Assembly (NCBI GenBank): GCA_963082975.1 | Contig: OY720344.1 | Coordinates: forward strand, 87,606,107-87,670,106 | Origin: Labia minor | Taxonomy: Eukaryota; Arthropoda; Insecta; Dermaptera; Spongiphoridae | DNA length: 64,000 nucleotides | Direction: 5' to 3' | Shown: positions 12,074 through 24,143 of the stretch, piece by piece | Numbering within the stretch: the stretch's first letter is position 1 | Layout: every line of letters starts with the position of its first letter | Program-made: the position numbers and the translations under genes | The notes under the pieces: generated by a model | Databases searched by the model: none | What the model was told of the DNA's origin: nothing | The model's input: only the letters and a program-made list of their open reading frames with translations

Positions 12074-12291
12074 CAGGGGTGTCAAACTATTTTTGTGGCC
12101 CGCGACCACTTTTGACGTTTTTAAAAAATTTAAAACGTTTTTCGCGATCAGACCTTAGACTTTTTTTTAAAAAAATTTGGCAGCCCGCCTCCACTTTCGA
12201 ATTTTTAGAAAAATTTTCTTATTTTTGCGGCCCGCCTTAAGTTAAACTTTGTTAGTTTGGCCCAAGTGTACCTATGAGTTTGACACCCCTG
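12074..12291. mobile_element. hAT MITE with intact 8-bp target duplication
   Basis: A 218-bp element starts caggggtgtcaaact and ends agtttgacacccctg, a perfect terminal inverted repeat of about 15 bp. It is flanked on both sides by acctatac (12066-12073 and 12292-12299). Inside are repeated gtggcccgc-type motifs, as in the widespread hAT MITEs with these termini. It has no coding capacity. The intact duplication argues for a fairly recent or well preserved insertion. Confidence 0.93.
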
Positions 12292-12299
12292 ACCTATAC

Positions 12300-13586
12300 G
12301 AATGTAGCGTTTGAATGTAATCAATCACTATACACTTACAAGTATAAATAAAAATGTTGGAAAGTCATCTTTTTAGAATGTAATCATAAAGAAAGGCCTT
12401 AAAAAACGAAAAAAGGGCTTTCCTTGCGTTCTCTGGCCTTATATATGTAAATACCCATATAAAAGCAGATTTGAATCCTTCAATTCCTCAAGTAAACATC
12501 TCCCAGGATTCTTCTGGAATCTGATTTTTGATTAAGATTTTTATAAAGATTGAATTCATCGATTTCATCTTCACATATAGAAAAAAAAATGTAAAATATT
12601 CCATCTCATTTCTTGTATAACCAATGATTTTACCAGATTAAAGAAAAAAAAATTCTAATAATAACAAATTATTCTTTCTTTTTATTAAGAATTTAATTAA
12701 TATTTTTTTTTTAAGTTAATTAAAATTCGTGGATTAGGTTGAACATTTTATTATTTTTTTTCAAGAAGATAATTAATCTTTGTTTTTTCTTGAATTGTGA
12801 ATGATAAAATTATTATTTAAAAAATAAATTAAAAAATACTTGTATACTACCTACTGGTTAATTAAATATTATTAGATGAAAAATAAATCAGGCCTTTACA
12901 TTTATTGCTTATTTCTTTATTTAATATAAACTCCGAGTTTTTATTTTGATAAATGAACAACTTAATTAAAATCGATTTGACCACTAATTATTCTTGCATG
13001 TAAATGTATAATTAATCAACAAACTGAAATGTCATTAAAAAATATTTAACTTTGTTTTTATATTAATTAATGCACTAAAATCTTATGATTTTTAAACAAT
13101 TTTCATTTTTAATGATCTTAATAAGTGAAAAATATTTTATTACTATTAAAAAAATTGAATTTTATTAGTATTATGTATATGTATTTTGGTTTTGAAGTAA
13201 TAAATTCAAATATATGAAATTTTTCGCGATCATTTTCTTCTCAAGTGACTTAATCAGTCAAATATTAAAATATTATCTATTTTTATTATTATTTTTTAAA
13301 ATCAATTTAAAATTAAATTAAATTTTAAATTTCAAATTAATTTTCAAAAAAAAAAGAATGATAATTATATATTTAGTTATGAATATTTAATTATTTTTTA
13401 AGGAGTAAGTCAAATCCCCTTCCATAATTATAGATTATAGCTAACATAAGAACTTTACTTTCTAGTTATTTAGTATTCATTGTGTGTCTCCCTTAAGGAA
13501 TGACCAGTTAAGAGGCGTGAAGCTTAACAAAAATAATATATGTCTTCAGTTTTTATTTTATTATTACAATATACGATTATTATAAT
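12300..13586. other. AT-rich spacer
   Basis: No feature is recognised. Confidence 0.5.
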
Positions 13587-13783
13587 ACACTCAGGCGGCG
13601 GATTTCTATGAGGAAGGAATTTCGAAGTTCGTTCATCGCTACGATAAATGTCTCAACTTTTTTAGCGATTATGTAGAAAAATAGTATTTTAGTTGTTCTT
13701 TCAAATGTATATAATAAAAAATATTTTCCTGTACTAGTTTTATCTTAATTTCAAAACGCAACCTACTTTGTGAATTGCCCTCG
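13587..13783 (+). mobile_element. mariner 3' end fragment
   Basis: This is the C-terminal end of a mariner transposase, reading ADFYEEGISKFVHRYDK and then CLNFFSDYVEK-stop. It is followed by the 3' untranslated part and the terminal repeat ending gaattgccctcg, next to TA (13784-13785). It matches both arms of the palindromic mariner at 56408-57105. The catalytic domain is absent. A tacga at 13572 could be what remains of the other terminal repeat, but that is weak. Confidence 0.8.
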
Positions 13784-13785
13784 TA

Positions 13786-16700
13786 TTTTATACACAATCA
13801 CAATATATTTATTTACATATTATAATATTCACAAATATAATATTTCAAAATAATTACTAAAATTTTTGTCTCTGACTTAATTTATTATTCTTTTGCTTCT
13901 TCAAAAAATCCTTCACTGAAACACATTTACAAGCACTCTTTGTCAGTTAGGTCAAGAGTCATTTAGATTTATTATTCATTCAATAAGACACCCCTCTCTC
14001 TATTCTTTCCTTTCTTTCTTGACTTTTTGATAAAGCTATTTCATTCATCTCTCAATAAACACGCCAATATATTCCATATTTTCATGTTTATCCTGATATA
14101 TAAAACGTGACAGTACATCTCTAAAGAATTCGGTAAAGATAATCATCGAGTGATAGAGTGGGAAGAAGGTGCGGGTGGGGGGAAGAGAAATGCGAAAAGA
14201 GGGTGCAAGGAGCTAGCTGACTTACTGGCGCAAGGTTATCAAGGGTGAAAGGGGGCAAAGTTCACGTTACCCCAATGCAAGAAATATTATTATTATATTT
14301 TTTTGCTTGATAATGATTTATTAATCTTCTTGTTGGAGGTTTTTCAAAAAGTTTGAAGAAGATTGATTTTTCTTCTCTCTTCTTCACTCTTTTCACGAAT
14401 AGACTAAGCCCTATTAATTATTGAATAACGACATATTAATAAGGAAAAAAAAAGAAATTAGATAAAATAACAAAAAATAAAATTAAATAAAAAATATAAT
14501 AAAATAACACCAAAAAATTATAAAATTATGAATGATCTTTTAATAATGTGATAAGCTGGTTTCCAAATCTTAATTTCTTTAATGTATCAAATATAATAAA
14601 TAGGGTTCTATATATATAATGGTTTTATTTATTATATATCATCTTTTTTTATATAATAATATGTTTAAAAATATACATAACTCATTTATCAAACAAGAGA
14701 AGATACACAATAAATGGGATGTTTATGAATTTATTCTTTTTTATATAAAATTATTATTATTATTATTATTAGATAAGAAAATTGAGGGAAAAAATATATT
14801 GAAAATGTGTTTTTTCATCCGTCTGAATTTGAAACTTTGACTTTCCCTTGGGCGTCGTCTTTTTAATCATTTCCAAATATTTGGAAATTTTCAGTGCTTA
14901 TTTTGATAAATGTCGATTTAATACTTTCAAATTGTGTTTAAATAGAAAAATGAAAACTTAATATTAATATAAATGATAATGGTTTAAATTTTTCAATTAT
15001 AAAATATAATATATCTAACAAATGGTATATATATATATATATATAAACAACTCCATCCGTATTGCTAGATTATAATTTATACAGATGATGATTAATGCAA
15101 TGAAATAAAACTCTGATATAAAAAATATTTAGAACATCTACCATTTACGAATGAGAATGTAAACTACTATATACTAGTAGATATACTATTACATATATAT
15201 ACGTATATATATATATATATATTATAACATTTAAAATTACATAAAGTTTGTATATGTTTTAAATTGTATAAATAAATCATTGTGTTTTTTTTTTATTTCA
15301 ATGAATCATATAGTGATGTATGAATGATAAGAAGAGATTTAAAAAAATGATAAATCATTTTTAAAAATAAATATAAATGTTTATTATATACTTAATTTAA
15401 AAAAATAAAAATAGCATAATTGCAAGATATTAAAAAAAGAGAGATTTGGTTAAGTGATTTTTATTTTGTAGGGAAAACGAAAAAATTATAACAAAATGCA
15501 TATTAAGGAATATTATATCCCATTATGAAAATATATAAATAATTTACTGATTAAATTAAAAATAAAAATAGAAATTAAAGGTGTTAATATTTTGAATGAA
15601 ATTAAATAAATAAAAAACTTTTACACACATAAAGGCATTCAACAAAATACTATTTATTACTTCAGGGGGTACAGGATGGGGAGCACAGCGGCAGAATATA
15701 TTGATATTTATTTAAATGACAGCATTGTTTTTATTAAATGACTATTGTTATAATATCAATTTTTTTGACTATTTTTGCATTTGAAGAAGGACACAACTTG
15801 CACCCGAAACATCACCATAACTGGAATGTATTGTTAATCGATTTTCAAATTTTCTGTTATGTCTCTTTTTTAGTCAAAGAAATATTTAATTTTTCTCTTT
15901 TTAATTATCTTATATTTAACATATTTATTATATATATTATTATATATATTATTTTATATGAATTTCTTTTAATATTTTAATTATTTCTTATGAAATGTTT
16001 AGTCCCTTCTCTTTAGATTAGATGAATTTATTGAAAATAACTTTAAGAACTTAATTTCTACGTTCTAATTCAGTTTAATTAAATTTTTTGAAACATATTT
16101 TTATTAATATTCAGATAAACTAAATAAATATAATATTGTTTTTTAAATAAAAACTTGACTTTATATTCAATAGTTTATAAAAATTATAATCTCGAGGGGC
16201 CAACTTTAAGCACATACCTATAAATAATTATTATTATCAAAACTAAAAAAGTGACTTTTGCCCACATATCAACGTGAAAGTTATGAAAACTTTTTTAATA
16301 TTATATTAGAATAATTATTTAAATTTAAAAAAATAATTAATATTAATTTTGTTTTAAGATTATTACGGGTTTGGATGGCAATATTAATAAATGCGTTTGG
16401 GTGATTATAGTGAAAATATATATATCATCCTATCTACTCTTCCTATATTATAATCTCTCTTTTGTCTTTATTTATACATTGAAAATATCAGTCAATTTCT
16501 TTTTATGTAATTTTGATATCAAACACATTTTATATAAGAATATATTAAATGATTTGTGCTTTACATTCGAGTCTCTTATCTCGGTTTAGTGAACTGATCC
16601 ATTTATCCATACATTTTCGACAAAATGAATAGAAAATTATTAATATTAATTCACAAACGAATTTATTTAAATTTATATATTAATTTATTTCTTTTTATTT

Positions 16701-16947
16701 GTAATAATCAAATAGCTTTGAAATTATTTAATATAATTTATTGTAAAAGTTTTAATTCTAATTACTATTATATAATTTAATATTATTAGATCAGATTTAT
16801 TCAATAATTTATTTTGAATAAGATATTCTTTAAATTTTCATTTTAAATGAATATTAATTAAAGATAGAAATTGTTTTTAAAAATATAATAAATAATATGT
16901 TGGGACAATTTTCTAGATCAGAAAGACAGAAAGATAATATGTATATA
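13786..16947. other. AT-rich spacer with two unassigned patches
   Basis: At 14150-14280 there is a purine-rich, GC-richer patch without an open frame. At 15780-15815 a short stretch (ttgaagaagg ... cccgaaacatc) resembles the conserved end region of Penelope-like elements, but the match is short. TA microsatellites occur near 15030 and 15200. No gene is recognised. Confidence 0.4.
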
Positions 16948-16955
16948 CTTATGGT

Positions 16956-17199
16956 GAGTGGCGTAGCGTGATCTATTATGTTGGGGGGGGGGGGGTCCCG
17001 GGGTCTCCACCGGAAAAAATTTTGACAAAATAAATTATTTATTTATTCATTTAGAATTCAGACTATACTTATACGTAATTTAAAGATTTTTTTTACTTTT
17101 GCGCTCTCAGTTACAAATCTAATCACTTTTAAATTTATTTTTCGCACATTGTTTGGGGGGGGGGGCATGTCCCCTCGTGCCCCCGGCCCGACGTCACTG
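16956..17199. mobile_element. hAT-type MITE with exact 8-bp target duplication
   Basis: A 244-bp element starts gagtggcgtagcgtg and ends ggcccgacgtcactg, giving a short imperfect inverted repeat. It is flanked by cttatggt at 16948-16955 and 17200-17207. Long G tracts lie just inside both ends (about 16982-16996 and 17154-17165). There is no coding capacity. The 8-bp duplication supports hAT. The G tracts could form quadruplexes. Confidence 0.88.
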
Positions 17200-17659
17200 C
17201 TTATGGTACAATGTTTTCCAGATAAATAAGATAAATTTTAGATTAATATATACATTTTAAACTACCAAGCCGTATTTGTGCATTGAAAACATCAATAAAT
17301 TTGTTATTTCAAAACCTCAGAAATTTTTTAGTATAAAACTATTTAAAAAGATTTATTAAAAGCTTCCAGATGTTCATTCAAGCCCTCTTTAAAATATTAT
17401 TAAAAGAAATAATTTTTAAAGTTTCTTTATTATGTTACAAATTTTATGAATATTTTTTTTTTTTGTTAAAGGCATGATTTATCTATATATTTCGTAATTT
17501 GATTCTTAAGAATTATTAAAATAAAAATTTTTTTAATTTTAATTTGAAGTTAAATTAAAATAGAACTACACACATTTTAAAATTAAATATCTCGAAAATA
17601 TACAAGTATATATACAAATTTATTTATAGTACTAAGACAAAATATTTAGTAACAGAGAG

Positions 17660-18345
17660 AGGAATAGTATAAACACAAAAAGTCTTATCATACAAAATGT
17701 AGAATTCGAAAATGCAGAAAAATTTAAATGTTTAAATGCTTCTGTAATCACGAAGGAAAATATATGCGAGAAGAGAATTTAAATTGAAGTTACAATCGGA
17801 TAACGCCTGTTATCATGGAGTATAGGGGCTTATCTCGTCAAAATTATTACCAAAGGGATTCAAAATTAAAATATATAAAACAATTATTTTGCCTGTTGTA
17901 TTATATGGGTGTGAGACATGGTCTATGACTTTGGAAGACGAGAGAAGATTTAGAGTGTTTGAGAATAGGATTCTTCGCAGCATTTATGAGTTAAAGAAAG
18001 TTGAGGTAACCGAGGAATGGCGGAGTCTACATAACGAGGAATTGAATGACCTCTATGCATCTCCAGATATAGTTAGAATTATAAAATCGAGAAGGCTGCG
18101 ATGGGCAGGGAACGTGGCTAGAATGGGAGAAGAAAGAATGGCGAAAAATTTATTGTTAGGGAGACCGATTGGGAAACGTCCGCTTGGAAGACCAAGCTCG
18201 CGTTGAGTGGATAAAGGAAGGGACGTGAGAGAGATGGGAGAGGGTAGGGGTTGGATGGTTGTCGTTCAGGATAGGGACACTTGGAGTAATGTGGTTGATG
18301 CGACCAAGAACTTTCGAGTTCCCTAGAGCTACATAAATATACAAA
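17660..18345 (+). mobile_element. RTE-clade LINE, C-terminal third
   Basis: This is the longest copy of the LINE in the window. In successive frames it reads a late RT/thumb region (VEFENAEKFKCL, NACYHG), then ILPVVLYGCETWSMTLEDE, then the linker EEWRSLHNEELNDLY and the basic RRLRWAGNVARMGEE and GKRPLGRP stretches, ending FRVP-stop near 18326. The open piece at 17889-18206 gives 105 residues. Further frames are needed before and after it, so the copy is dead and 5'-truncated. The tail is a degraded ATAC/ATAA run. Orientation is plus. Confidence 0.88.
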
Positions 18346-18950
18346 TTTATATATACAAATATACAATTTTTGCTAGTATAATAAGATAAGATAAGATATG
18401 CATTATATGTATTATTTTGGAATATTGAGTACTTAGTGCTGGTTTTACAAAGATATTAGATTGTTATAATATTATTCTATTTTAGAAGATAAGAGCTTGA
18501 GACTTATGAGTGGGTCTCAAGTCTGGGCACTTTCATTTTAATTGGTTTATTCTTAGTTAAAGTGATTAATAAATCAACAGGTGGTAATAAATAACAAAAG
18601 TTATCAATATTATATAATATTAGATGTTGCAATTGGATATTTGATCTAATTTTGGAAATATGATATATAGAGCAAAGACTGTAAACATTACATGACTCTC
18701 ATTTATTATCAATTAAATTAGAATAGATATATTATATTACTAATAGTATATTTGATAATAACTTGTTTTGGATTAATTGAAGGGGACAAGAATGTTGTTA
18801 TTTAAAATACGCTTTATATATCTATCTCTTGTAGAAAAGGCTCGGTTTGTATATTGATTGGAAGTTTAAAAATTATACACCTATCTCTGTTTTCTTAACC
18901 TGGAATTTTAGAATTTTTATTAACGATCTGTCTTTCTAAAAAATAAATTT
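18346..18950. other. AT-rich spacer
   Basis: Nothing is recognised. Confidence 0.5.
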
Positions 18951-18954
18951 TTAT

Positions 18955-19236
18955 GAATAAAAAATACCTCTGGCTTTTAGACCTCTTACAAAATGACAGA
19001 TTCTATCAAGTCAACTCGGTAGAGGTGTTATGTGATCAGCATAGCATTCTCTCAACCTTTATCTTAAATTTATTGACCGGAGCTAGTCTCTTTTTATTTC
19101 AAGTAGATTTCCTATTTTGGTCACATAACCTGGACGGCCTACGTTCTCTCTAAGAAATTCTCTTGCCAGGTCCGGAACTTAAACGCTGGTCCATGAGGAT
19201 GGGAGTTAAGCATGTTGCCCCCAAACTACGTGGCGT
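18955..19236 (-). repeat. candidate tRNA-derived SINE
   Basis: The minus strand begins with a tRNA-like head: an A-box-like cgtagtttgggggc near 19225 and a B-box-like gcgtttaagttccgg near 19175. A body of about 200 bp of balanced composition follows and ends in a T-rich stretch near 18955. Composition contrasts sharply with the AT-rich flanks. No second copy is present in the window, so the family assignment rests on the head alone. Confidence 0.4.
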
Positions 19237-19312
19237 CTCAATTATTTTATATTACATTATTTCATTACGTAATATATATTATAAATATATAAATTAAAAA
19301 ATTATATATATA

Positions 19313-19792
19313 TGTAGGGTTGGTGACTTCGATAGTGAAGCAGATGTATTAAAAAATATCGTTTTGTTGAAAAGTATTAGCAAAAAATATATCGTTTTTA
19401 TTGAAAAGTGTAGCAAAAATATATCGTTTTTGATGAAAAATATATACACAGAAAAAATAAACGTCTTGGAAATCTTCGGTTCTTCGTTCTTCGTTCTTCG
19501 GATATTTTCGTCGTTCTTCGGATATGTTCTTCTAACGTCTTGAATCACAACTGCTACTGCCAACTGCTCAACTGCTACTGCTCAACTGGCTAGCCTGCTT
19601 CACGGCTTTTTATACCCTGCTGGTGACATCTAAGCAGAGTGGTGGGGGCTCTCGACGACCAATCGCGTGCGAGGCACTGAACGAAGACCCAGAATCGCTT
19701 AATATTGCCAATCGTAGGCTTCTAAGAGGGGGTAGCGAGGGTTTAAATATATGTCCCAGCGCAACATGAATTTGCTTAGTCGCTCGGAGAAC
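19313..19792 (-). mobile_element. solo LTR of an LTR retrotransposon
   Basis: Read on the minus strand, the block has a promoter-like GGTATAAAAAGCCG (about 19603-19616), a repetitive R-like stretch rich in gcagt units (about 19545-19590), an AATAAA-type signal near 19400, and an end CACCAACCCTACA at 19313. The start is uncertain, at one of several TG dinucleotides between 19766 and 19792. No target duplication could be matched. Gypsy and BEL/Pao remain possible. It is a fossil with no internal region. Confidence 0.55.
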
Positions 19793-19896
19793 ATCTTCAT
19801 GAGAAAATAATAAAATAAATTTCATTTTTTCAGATCCTATACTAATACTAATAAGTATTAATGAGTATTGTTTCTTATATATTATCTTATTATATA

Positions 19897-20347
19897 CTAG
19901 CTGCTCAGAGCGCCTTCGGCGCTCTTCACACCTAGACGGGGGCTCCGCCCCCTGTACCCCCGAGTGGTACATAGTATTTGGTTGAAAGTAGTAAAAGGTT
20001 TTCATCCATTTTGTTTCAATCATTATATTACATGAAACATTCATTTCTTTTTGTGTTCTTAATTAAAATATATTTCAATTTAATCAGTAAATTAATTATA
20101 GATATTATTATTGTATATGTTATATTTATCTATCTATGTGGCTCAAAGATACTCGAAAGTTCTTGGCCGCAAAAACTACATTTATCCAAGTGTCCCTATC
20201 CTGAGCCCTTGTCCCATCTCTCTTACGTCCCTTCCTACGCATCATTGGTCTTCCATGTGGACGTTTTCCAATCGGGCTCCCCTCCAATATCTTTTTCCTC
20301 TCCCATTCTAGCATGTGCAGACAAAAACTTTTCTTTATATATATAGA
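19897..20347 (-). mobile_element. non-autonomous Helitron carrying an RTE 3' end
   Basis: On the minus strand the element begins TCTATATATATAAAG, preceded by A. It ends in a GC hairpin (AGAGCGCC-gaa-GGCGCTCT, about 19906-19926) followed by CTAG and a T outside. These are the Helitron hallmarks: 5' TC, a subterminal hairpin, CTRR, A|T insertion and no target duplication. Inside, at 20123-20313, is the 3' end of the RTE LINE in the same orientation, including the GRP...FRVP domain and TAGA tail. Beyond it are about 220 bp shared with 50503-50734. There is no Rep/helicase frame. Confidence 0.85.
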
Positions 20348-20351
20348 TGAG

Positions 20352-20745
20352 AGATTGTGATCACGAAAATTTTCGATGACGAGATTTTGATGATGTTATA
20401 CGTTTTGAAGGTCTCTGAGTCATTTTCAATAAGGTTGAGAAAAATGTCTCTCTCTGTGTGTGTAGACAAGATTACGCAAAAACGGTTTGAGCTAATATTA
20501 GAATAATGAAATTTTGTATACGGGCATTATTCAAAATTCGTAGTTTTTTATCAACTTTTGACAAATGCAGCTCATTCGCAAAAGGACCATTGAAGCTAAA
20601 AGCTGTTGAAAACAAATACATTTTATAAATTTGCTAAACTCACAAAAATATAGTATTAATCCAAAAAGTCTTCTTATTTCAACAAAATGTTATCAGTGAA
20701 AATTTTGTTAAAATCTTTAAATCTTATGATCGGATAGATAGAATC
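20352..20745 (+). repeat. family X copy next to the Helitron
   Basis: It shares gatcacgaaaattttcgatg, gagattttgatg, a TG/TC microsatellite and tacgggcattattc with the copy at 5038. Its right part matches the later block around atgttatcagtgaaaattt. The extreme left end is missing where the Helitron 5' end abuts, so the Helitron probably landed in, or beside the start of, this copy. Confidence 0.65.
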
Positions 20746-21339
20746 ACACACCTCATTCACAAAAGGAGGTGGATGATCTTTTTACCCCAATATCATTTAA
20801 AGAGAGAAAATATGAAACACTAATTAACTTATTAAATAAAGTAAATTTTCAAATTTACTTATTCTAAATAATCATCTATACCTACTGGCATAGACTGGTA
20901 TAGACTTAAGGTACCTTAATCAATTTTGTATAAATTTTGTTTAAATTTTCTTTTTTTATCTCGTATTTAAATCATCTTTTGATAGCTCTTTACTTTTCTA
21001 TTTTTATTAATTCTATTTAAACCCATTTATGAAAATATCAAAACAATATTCCAAAAAAACCTAATATATATGATAAATCTATCATCTTGATATTATCTTG
21101 ATATTATACTATAATTCATATTTTATTTTCCAATAGTTTCTTTCAAAATTTTTATTTGTTTATTTTTTTTCTAAATTCCATTAAAATTGATAACCATTCG
21201 TTTCTTATATTAGAAAATTCAAATATATAAATTTATTTTAAAATTTTTGCATGCTTATTAAACATTTTTATGGAAATATTGGATGCAGAATTAATACGAT
21301 TAATAATTATAATAATAGAATATACTATTTAAATATTTC
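20746..21339. other. AT-rich spacer
   Basis: Nothing is recognised. Confidence 0.5.
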
Positions 21340-21449
21340 AAGTTTAAGTTGGGTGGCTTGTATTGCCGGTTGCCTAAATGCCAGGGGCTCCTAGTCGAGT
21401 GAAAGCTCGCTCAGTCAGTCAGTCAGTCGATTTCGTTGTGTAAGTGCGC
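21340..21449 (+). promoter_or_regulatory. candidate core promoter and 5' UTR
   Basis: This is a sharply GC- and CpG-richer patch in AT-rich DNA. Four overlapping copies of the arthropod initiator core tcagtc lie at 21411-21427. Downstream are a cgatttcg stretch and a possible start codon followed by a splice donor at 21511. There is no TATA box at the expected distance upstream, so it would be an initiator-type promoter. The evidence is motif and composition only. Confidence 0.4.
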
Positions 21450-21510
21450 ATGCCAACTCAAACCAGGCGGGCGGCGATGACGCTCTTTCTCTCTCTACTA
21501 TATCAAAAGG
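21450..21510 (+). CDS. candidate first coding exon
   Basis: The ATG at 21450 opens a frame reading MPTQTRRAAMTLFLSLLYQK, up to a canonical donor (caaaagg|gtaagt at 21510/21511). The second in-frame ATG at 21477 has a better context (gcggcgatg) and would give a short start MTLFLSLLYQK, which is hydrophobic like the beginning of a signal peptide. No following exon is recognised downstream in the window. It may equally be a non-coding first exon. The product is unknown. Confidence 0.3.
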
Positions 21511-24143
21511 GTAAGTGTATTTTCTATTGAAATTATCATAATTCACCAATATAAAGCGATCAATTAACATCACCTCTACCATCATTGTAATAAAGTCTCA
21601 AATGATTTACTGATTTTTTTTAATAATTATTTTAATAGAAAAATATCATATTTTTTTTTATTTCATATTCATATTATGAATGATATTTTATTTATTAATA
21701 TATATATATATATTTAACGTGATATATTTGCACATTACTCAAAATTTAATTTAATATTATTTACACATTTTATTAGAATTTGAAAATGTATATATCTTCT
21801 TTTCTTCTAATTAATCTCTTTTCTATTTCATTTTTCTCATGTCATTTAATATAATAGAATATATTATATATCGTACCCTATTTATATATATATAATGGTA
21901 TATATATTTCTATTTATTATTATTATTCTATTTTTTAATATTTTCTATTCAATATGAGTTGATTTTTTTAATATATATTTGGATATTATTATTAATTTAA
22001 GTAAATATAATTTTTTACTTTCAATTTGAAGTGACATTTATTCTAGAGATACCCAAACGGCAGGGTTAATTTATTTTATTTTTTTCTTTTATCTTATAAT
22101 TTACTGTTTAATTTATCTAAAAAAATGATAAATTCTGATAAACATTTATTCTTTCAATATCAATTATTTTCTGAGAATTCTACATGATTATCAAAATCAA
22201 AAATCAATTGAAATTTAAATAGAAATCATTTTAACATTCTCTTTTAATTATAGATAATATAAAAGGTCAGTTTTTAATACTTTCATTTATTAAACAAGAA
22301 TTTTATTATGTGTATTTCAAAGTATTTTTAATCTGCATTAAAAAAAATACAACTGATTATAAAGGTAGATATTTTATTAGAATGAATTAATTATAAATTT
22401 GGAAATAATTTTAAAACTCGGAAGCTTCTATTAGCTAAACAGCGTAGGCGTTACGTTATATATATTATATATTATTCGTATTCTATATTCTATTGTATAT
22501 ATCTCGAGACAACTCCCAATATATTTACTTGTTTTTCTTATTTTGATTTCAAGCAAGAGCTATTGAACTAATATATATATTTTCATGTTATCACAAAAAA
22601 ACATCTGATCAGTTAATTTATAAAATATTTCAGTTAAATAGAATTTCTATGCTGAATTTAAATTTGAATATAAGAAATAGAAAAATTCGTAATTCTTAAA
22701 TGTTATACCATTATGTATTGCTAAATACAAATTTGAGAAAATGCAAAGTTAGAGACTTGAGACAATTTATAAAATAAAATTAACATAATTATCGTTATAA
22801 AACTAAAGATAAATTAACAATATATATTAATAGTATTTATTTAATTTAATTGATTTATTTGTTTTGTTATTATTAAGTTCATTTATTATTTTTTTTAGAT
22901 CTTAGTTAATTTCCTCCCTTAAAAGAAACTTATCTAATTCTGTAGTGCTAGGAATTTGAAAATTATTAGTCGCAACATGAAGATTTCGCTTACAGTTTCT
23001 GTCATGTCCGACCTCCATCCAACAGTTATTTTCTCTCAAGTTTCTTGCTTCTCTTAATCAGGTGATCTATATATTTAATTTTTTTTGATTCATTATAATA
23101 AAATTTAAACAAATAAAAAGTTTCATTTAGTTAATTTATATAAATATCAATTTAAACTTATTGTGAGTCATACGCTTTGCCAAGACTCTGAATAATTTGT
23201 GCACAGAAATATTGACTGTTCTTAGCGAGATTTGATATAATGTTGTCCGATTTGTCCTAAATCTGAATTAGAAGAAAATTATAAATTGCCTCCTCTTCCA
23301 GCCCAATTCATTTACCCATCCATGTTGTATAAGCATCTTAATTTCTTAACACTACGTTTTTATAAATTTAAAATAGAGGGAGAGAAAGAGTTTCTAATTA
23401 TATTCGAATAGTCTATTATATTCTATTTTTTTCTGTATTTTTTTCTGAATTTAATACCAAGTTGATTTTCAAAATTTTCCATTCTTAATGCATATGATTA
23501 ATTACATATGTTAAAATTTAAAAAAATTCAAATATTCTAATTTTTAAATTTATATATAATTTAATATTATTTTTTATTAATATCATATCAAAAAAGAGCA
23601 TTTATTAAAAATTAAAAATAAAAAAAGAAGCTTATTAATAAAAAAATATAATACAATAATTTTGATTTAAAACAAATTTTAAAAAAATACTCAATATATA
23701 AAAGTCATAAATTTAAAACATCTCGTTTATATCATTTGTCTAAAAAATCATATTTTAATTTTATATATCCAAGAAATCATTATAAAATATAGTTGTAATT
23801 AATAATTGAAACAAAAACAAAAATAATATAATTTAGTCATTTTAATTGACGTTTTGAAAATATTTTTGTATTCATAAAACATTAAAAATAATATATTCTG
23901 TTTTTTTAACCTTTCGCTTTCAAATAGAAAATAAGAAATATTCAAATATATAGAAAGAATAAATAAACATTAAGTTAAATATGATCCAAATATTTTATTA
24001 AATTAATTACAATGAGAACTTTTAGAATAAATTATTTAATTGAATTGATATTTGAATATTAGAATTTAAAATAAAAAGTGAAATATTATAATGATTCTTT
24101 GATTGGGAATCGCTATGATAATTCATTGTTTAAAATGATTCCG
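21511..24143. other. AT-rich spacer, possibly intronic
   Basis: No exon with paired splice sites and no repeat with clear ends is seen. If the first-exon call is right, this would be intron. Confidence 0.4.

Noticed and set aside
19610-20044. 144-codon minus-strand frame
   Set aside because: It runs across the solo LTR and into the Helitron 3' end, so it is a chance open frame over two unrelated repeats.
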